From contig CM034534.1 in the NCBI GenBank assembly GCA_020002185.1, forward strand, positions 64,036,902 to 64,100,901: a stretch of 64,000 bases of DNA, written 5' to 3'. Below, one piece after another: positions 58,146 through 64,000 of this stretch. The stretch is from Paraescarpia echinospica (lineage: Eukaryota; Annelida; Polychaeta; Sabellida; Siboglinidae). Positions within the stretch are counted from its first letter, which is position 1, and each line of letters starts with the position of its first letter. The translations under genes were made by a program, and so were the position numbers. The notes under the pieces are model-generated. The model saw nothing but the letters and a program-made list of their open reading frames with translations, had not been told where the DNA came from and made no database searches.

Positions 58146-60301
58146 AAAATGACAGTGACAGGGCTGTTGAATGGCAATCACATCAAATCACTAAACCTGG
58201 GCCATAATAGTAGATAAGTAGATAATAGCTGCTACTGATCTTATCTGAGTACACTTGCCTGCATATTGAGTTTGTGGACACATAGAGATAATGCTCTTCA
58301 CTGGTAACACAATTAATATACAATCCTGGACTGACACTGATGATTTGTTGGTGCCTCTGATTGTTGTTTAGTAGCAAACTAATTATGCCAGCCAAATTAG
58401 GGAAAGGTCTTCCATTTTATCTAACCCAATGTGATATCTTTAGCTATTAACCAAATTGGTAATGAATGGTTAGTGTAAGTACTCATTATCAGCCAGTAAG
58501 TTTGTATCCAATGCTGTAATCTTCATGCTGAAGAAAGTTAACGTTATTTGTTCATTTTGACACTAGAAAAGTGTCAAATATGAGGATAATGATTTAGGAA
58601 TAACTTATTTGTCCCAACAGCAAAACAGAAATTGGTGACATTGACAAACAATGTTAAAAATATACAGAAGTACAAGAAAAATACAATAATTTAACTGTTA
58701 AATATATACAATAACAATCAATAAATAATCAACCAAATCATACATTGCTTATAATAGTTATTTTGGGGTTGACAGTGACCAGTCCACTTAATCATGACTT
58801 AATTTTACATTGGTATAATTTAAATCAACTGATTACAACCTTAAATTGGCTCTGCTGTCAAGCCGGAAATTTGGTATAATCATCACTAATGACAGAAGCT
58901 CAGATTGGCTCAGCAGGGTGTCTCACGTTTCTAGTTTCTAGACTCATATTTTGGTAAAACGTTAGTCAAGGCAGACTCCTCTGACAGAACTCAGTGGAAT
59001 AACATGAGTGGAGATATAGCAGGAAGCAGCATCAATCGCAATACAAAGGCAGGTCGCATCCTCGTAAAGCAATACGAGGTCACACAAGTAAATGCTGGTC
59101 AGGTCTGTGTCATTATGATTCACCTGCAGGGGGAGTTTTGACACACTTTTTAAACTGCAAAGGTATTTCCGTTTGGCTCAAACTCTTCAGTTGTTTGCCG
59201 AGTGATAGCAAGAGTTTATTAGTCGGTCATTCAACACACATACTTCGGGTGGACATACATGTAGTAAAGTCTGCAAGATTTGTGTCAACAAGCGGTGACA
59301 ATGTGACATGCCACACTGGAGGAGGACCTAGACAGTTGTGGTTAGCCATGTAAATTGTGACAGTCATTTGTAGGATCACTCTGTCAACTGTCACACATTG
59401 TGGATGGATGTGGATGGGGCCACATTGGCAGGTGTTCTCTGTGGGTTCCAGTGATTTTGATCCAGATCACCGTGCTTACATCCGTGTGGACTCTGCGCGA
59501 TGTCACAGTTTTACTAACTGAAGAGATTAGTGGATGTCGCTCACTTATAAAGCGACCCACGTGTTATCAGTATCACCTGTACATGGATTATTGGTCCAGT
59601 TTGCGGTGACATTGTCATCATTGTCTTCACACGAGTCAATTTGGAGTATGTGTGTTCCTTCGTGCATTCTATGGATATCACACCATCACAGACCGGAGCC
59701 TTCAGTACATTGACGTCAACAAAAGTGACCAACATCAATTGAGTCTACCTCTATCTACTCCAAGACATCGTATGTGACTCGGCCTCCTATTAAGGCCAAC
59801 AGTTGAATTCACACATGTTTACAGCAGTCAATGTGCCGACTTGTCCTCACACAGCATCCAGACTCAAAAAGATTGAGCGAAAGTGACTTGGCTATTGAAG
59901 GGATGACATAGTTTACTACATAGTTTATGTGTTGACTGGCAGTGAAAATGCCAACTGGACATTGAGTTGTCACCGTAGCGCAGTGGAGTCACCCCTGGGG
60001 TCATTGTCTCAGGTCACAGGAGGAGTCAGCAAATATACATTGTAGATTACAGCAGGATCTAGGCCAGGCACACACACACGTATGTCACATCCTGGCTCCT
60101 GAAATCTTGCTCAACCATCAAAATAATCCTCAAAGCTTGGATATATATAATATTATTTTATAAAATAGTTAATTTTAGTAGTGCTTGAATGGAACCGGAA
60201 ACAGTGTGATGCACGTCACATATTGTCAAGTGATGGCAATCGCAGCTGATGTAAAATACAGGTAACTGAAGTCGACAAGCTGTCTTGATCAGCCAGAACA
60301 C
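58146..60301. other. Unannotated stretch
   Basis: Unique sequence. 59100-60000 is less AT-rich and could include 5' untranslated sequence of the candidate exon at 60302, but nothing proves it. Confidence 0.35.
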
Positions 60302-60609
60302 ATGGAATCACCAGGGTATTTGTTGCTGGCCGAATCGCTGTCAGGATCAGACAACAGTTCCAATTATGAGAAATGGCCAGAATCAGATTTACCCCTGGCT
60401 GGGGTAAAGAGTCCTGGTGGAGCTGAGGGTGCTGAGAGGGGAAAGGGTAATGGTCGGAGACACCTGAAGAAGCTGAGAGATCGACTGAAGAAGCCATTTT
60501 CAGTGTTACGTGTAGACAATGCCACTGAACAAAACGATGATGCGATGCAGCGGAATATTGATACAGACTCTCAAAGTTTGGGATCCCGATTTTCTGCAGC
60601 ACTGAGCAG
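60302..60609 (+). CDS. Candidate first coding exon of an unrecognised gene
   Basis: ATG in good context (AACACATGG) opens a 308-nt segment ending at a possible donor (AGCAG|GTATTG), phase 2. It encodes MESPGYLLLAESLSGSDNSS at the start, a Gly/Glu-rich linker, a strongly basic stretch HLKKLRDRLKKPFSVLRV (about residues 53-71) and a Ser/Asp-rich end before the donor. Amphipathic basic segments like this bind membranes or partners, but that is inference. Composition is unlike the flanking AT-rich DNA. I do not recognise a family and find no second exon in the remaining 3.4 kb. Confidence 0.4.
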
Positions 60610-62360
60610 GTATTGATCAAACTTGGTTCATAATTTTTTTTTTATCAAACACAAATATATTGCATTAAAAATCATAAATATACATGAACAAATACATGCT
60701 TTTTCAGATTTATGTGAGATGTTAATAAGTGATCTAATACATTATAGTCAAATTTAAAAATATGCAACATTCAGTTCAAACATGTTGTAGCAAGCAAATG
60801 ATGTGTCTATTATATGCATGGCTAAAAAAATTGAGAATCTGTAAAAATGTTCATTATGAACAAGTGTGGTAGTTTAGATACCTGTAGATATGCATTTGCA
60901 AATACACTGTACCTAAGATTCAACATGTGCATGTCCATGGAGTTCAAATATGCCAAATGCAAGTTATTGTATGTAATGTAACTGTGCTTCTGCAGAAAGT
61001 CGTACATATATAATTGTGCAAAATCAGCGCATTTAAAAACAAATAATGTATGTGACCACAAGCCTGACTTCCATAGATTGTTGATATCATTTTGTGTAGA
61101 TGTAAAATATTTGATAAGGGTGTTAGCAATGCCGTTGTAGTAACTGTGGTGGTTGAATGTACATTTACCGGATAAACTGTTGCATGCTGGGTAATGTCAG
61201 TAATTTTTTTAGGTAGGTGGAAAAATAACTAAATAGAAAAAATGGCGTACTAGTTAAAAACGAGTTTGTAATAAATATAATTATCTAAAGAAAATATTTT
61301 AAATACAATATCATTAAATATTAAGTAGCCACGTTATAGAGTAATTAACACATGAATGCATTTATTACACATAGCAAAGTGTGTTGCCACAGGGTGTAAT
61401 TGGCGTGTACAGGTCATTAAAATATAGACGTAAGCTTGAGTTGACTTGTGTCAACTTTGAAAGTATCTCTAAACTGCTCTACTTTTGTTTGTGTTTTTTA
61501 ATGTTTTGTTTGGTAAATTATAATTCAGCACTGCCAGACATGCAGTGTCAGTTTTAACCTTTGATTGTATAGGGTTAGCCATTTAGATGGTTACAGTTTG
61601 AACATTTGGTTTGTTATTCAAGATGAAAATTAATTGTACCCAGTAACTGTAGTACCAGTGATTTAGTGTCATGGACTAGTGCTCTATTTCCTTGTTCTTT
61701 ATATGATTGATATACACGTATTAGCAGGGTAATATGCTAATCTTGGAGTATTGTAAATGTATCTACTCCCCAGCCCCAAGGTCCACGTGTCTCTCTCTAT
61801 GTCTGGTCACTTCCTTGAATCTTTGCCCAATCTACCAGTTGCTGATGTATTAAAACACAACAGTAGCTTGAGTGTTTTAGCAGGGTGTCAGTCATTCCTC
61901 AAATGGGGCCACTGAAGCAACGTTAAAGTTATCTGCTGCATGCATTGCCGTAATTGGTGAACAAATTAAACGTAAATGGTCATGGGAACAAGTTTTTTTT
62001 AAGCTCAAAATGTCATCATGGGCTGGATCACCGAGGTGACGGTCTCTATTTTTTTGATTTTTTTGAAGTTGCTGACTCACTAACTTGCTAACTAACTTGT
62101 TGCACCACGGGTGGGTGTAAACTAGTATAGTATATTAAACAAATAAAAATAATAAATAACTAAATCCACTTAAAGTTAGCAACCTGCAATGGTTATTGTT
62201 GTTGTGTCTTGAATCTAAACTTCCTTGTCCACCTGCCATCTAGAGTTAATTCTCTGGATGGCAATCTTGTTAAATCTTATTAAATCTTGACCTGCTTGTC
62301 TATAGATGTCAGTTTGATGACATACCTAGGGTATGTAATTGTCATAGTGGACATGACACA
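60610..62360. other. Unannotated stretch
   Basis: AT-rich, could be intron. No recognised element. Confidence 0.45.
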
Positions 62361-62469
62361 TCATCTATCATGGTGTATATATTGTTCTTGAATTACCAAT
62401 AGACACACTTGAGGGTGATTCAGTGACCACAACACCCCCCTGTCTCCCCACTCCATTCTTTCCTGCTGC

Positions 62470-62582
62470 AGTGGGTACCTTTGCTGTGTGTCTACATCAC
62501 GCCTGATCGACCGTGCTTTCTTTAGACCTAGGGACTGTCCCAGTTCACTGAACCTCTGCCTGATTGGAGGACAGTCACTCAA
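62470..62582 (-). CDS. Exon-like minus-strand segment, unrecognised
   Basis: Encodes SDCPPIRQRFSELGQSLGLK followed by KARSIRRDVDTQQR, ending at a possible GTACCC donor. Protein-like composition, but start and splice acceptor are weak. Confidence 0.2.
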
Positions 62583-62884
62583 AAGAATGATTCAGACATT
62601 GGCCGACTAGTTCACTGATAGTTGGTGTTGAGTTGGTTTAGCAGATGTTTACAGTAGCTGTATGTTTCAGTTTGTCACTGATATAATCTTGGATTACTGC
62701 TGATTTCTGCAAGTCGTGGAACAGTTGGTGGAGTGGAATTTATCCTGACGTGCTTTGTGCGAAGCCAAGTGTTGTATGTGTGGAGTTGTGCAGGTATGTT
62801 GTTCAGGTGTGTGTGTTGTGTGCGTGACAGGCTGACAGTGTCGTGTTGGTGTGTGACCTGTTTGTGTTAGCTGACAGAGAGTAG

Positions 62885-64000
62885 TATAACAATAATATAT
62901 TTAATTTGTTATAGCGCCAGATCCACAATTGTTCATGGCACTTTACAATACATCATACGTCATGATCATTAAACTAAAATATTAGTACTAAGACAGTCTT
63001 TTAAACAAAAAATTGTGCCATACAATCATAATAAAATATTAATAAATAAATTAAGTAAAAGGGAACAAAACAATTGGAATATGGTAATAAGACGTTAACT
63101 TAAAATAAACACAGTACCATATAACATATCTAATAAATTATAATCACTAATATATAGCAGTATAAAATCAAATAAATGAATAGTTCTAAAATATTACTAA
63201 TGTAAATAAGTCCACTGGATCACTGAGGGAAGTCACAAACAAACTACTCTAGTGTTTGTTTACAACATTTGATATTCTAAATAAATGTGTTTTTAGTTGA
63301 CATTTAAAACTGCCAAGAGTGTCTGAAGATTTAATGTAATTAGGTAGAGCATTGGAAAAACAATGAAAACTTTTTTCTTCCCTCTCATACTTGTGGTCTT
63401 TTGTACATTTTCTTCTTTTTTGTTTCCTCCAACAATAAACCAACCGTTGTATATTGATCGAGATTGATCGGTCAACGTAATATACAGATACAGTGTTCCA
63501 GAGAGTTGCAGCGGCCACCGCGAACGAACTGTCACTAGCTAAAAGTAGCTTTGACACGAGTACGCATCACGGACAACATGTCGTCAGCAGACCGCAGTGA
63601 TCTTGTCGGTCTCTAAGGACATATGAGATCACGCAAGTAGACGGATGCATTTTCATGCATTGCCTTGTACATGAACACCAATATATGTAACCCGACTCTG
63701 CGAGCAACAGGTAGCCAGTGCAGATCATGCAACATCGGAGCAACACTATCACGCTGAGGGCGACGCAATATCAGACAAGCGGCCGAGTTGTGAATTCGTT
63801 GCAGACTAGCGATGTTGTTTGCAGATGTTCCGTATGTGATTGAATTGCAATAGTCCAGCCGCGATGTTATCATGGCGTTGCCTATGTGTTCTTTCGTTGT
63901 TTTAGAAAAAAATCGGCTGATTTGATTAATGTGGCGTATGTGGAATGCGCACACACTAACGGTTTGTGATACCTGTTAGTTCATGTTCAGATGTCTGTCT
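62885..64000 (-). mobile_element. CR1/L2-like LINE 3' portion, running out of the window
   Basis: Minus-strand fragment. 63954-63613 encodes the post-RT region (TSRLDYCNSITYG, LQRIHNSAACLILRRPQRDS, LHDLHWLPVARRVGLHILVF), the standard CR1/L2 signature. Then come an in-frame TAG, more homologous sequence (RPTRSLRS), further stops and a frameshift, and the end of the protein (SFAVAAATLWN ... SSDTLGSFKCQLKTHLF). Between the last two pieces lies an extra stretch of about 100 bp, an insertion or duplication. The AT-rich 3' region ends near 62885. Non-functional. Confidence 0.85.

Overview
The window is animal nuclear DNA dominated by repeats. It contains GT-AG introns, a Ty3/Gypsy LTR retrotransposon, pogo-type and hAT-type DNA transposons, CR1/L2-like and other non-LTR fragments, tRNA-derived SINEs, MITEs with target-site duplications, and many minisatellites. 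I see no bacterial operon, rRNA or CRISPR. The mix suggests a marine invertebrate such as an amphioxus-, mollusc- or hemichordate-like animal, but the sequence alone does not fix the species.

Layout. 1-5580: a very large inverted repeat (arms of at least 1.27 kb, loop about 1 kb) whose arms are built of ordered blocks of tandem repeats, as in Foldback elements, followed by a CA/ACC microsatellite and a partial third arm copy. 5.6-9.1 kb: short repeated modules, a LINE scrap and a 69-bp minisatellite. 9142-13559: a complete but inactivated Ty3/Gypsy element (143-bp LTRs, perfect 5-bp TSD). About 14207-17798: a 3.6-kb pogo-type transposon whose transposase has a Psq-like HTH, DDD core, Gln/Pro-rich tract and C-terminal PHD finger, broken by one nonsense codon. 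18975-19425: a hAT-type MITE with a perfect 8-bp TSD. About 20809-23985: a hAT-type element with a complete two-exon, 701-residue reading frame, inserted in one copy of a diverged tandem duplication whose other copy shows the empty site.

24-35 kb is mostly unique AT-rich DNA with LINE fragments, 28-bp and 21-bp minisatellites, a MITE and a possible terminal exon. 35254-40680 is one 5.4-kb, 41-bp minisatellite with an orientation switch and a 2.2-kb higher-order duplication. 41-64 kb carries a 34-bp minisatellite, a second copy of the hAT MITE (inverted), several tRNA-derived SINEs (one with a TSD and an empty-site paralogue), 52-bp and 57-bp minisatellites, a G-rich tetranucleotide tract, splice-flanked exon candidates and a CR1/L2-like LINE running out of the window.

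No recognisable host gene is fully contained. The only intact long coding region is the hAT-type transposase; all other transposon genes carry visible lesions. Long open frames in the minisatellites are by-products of the repeat period.
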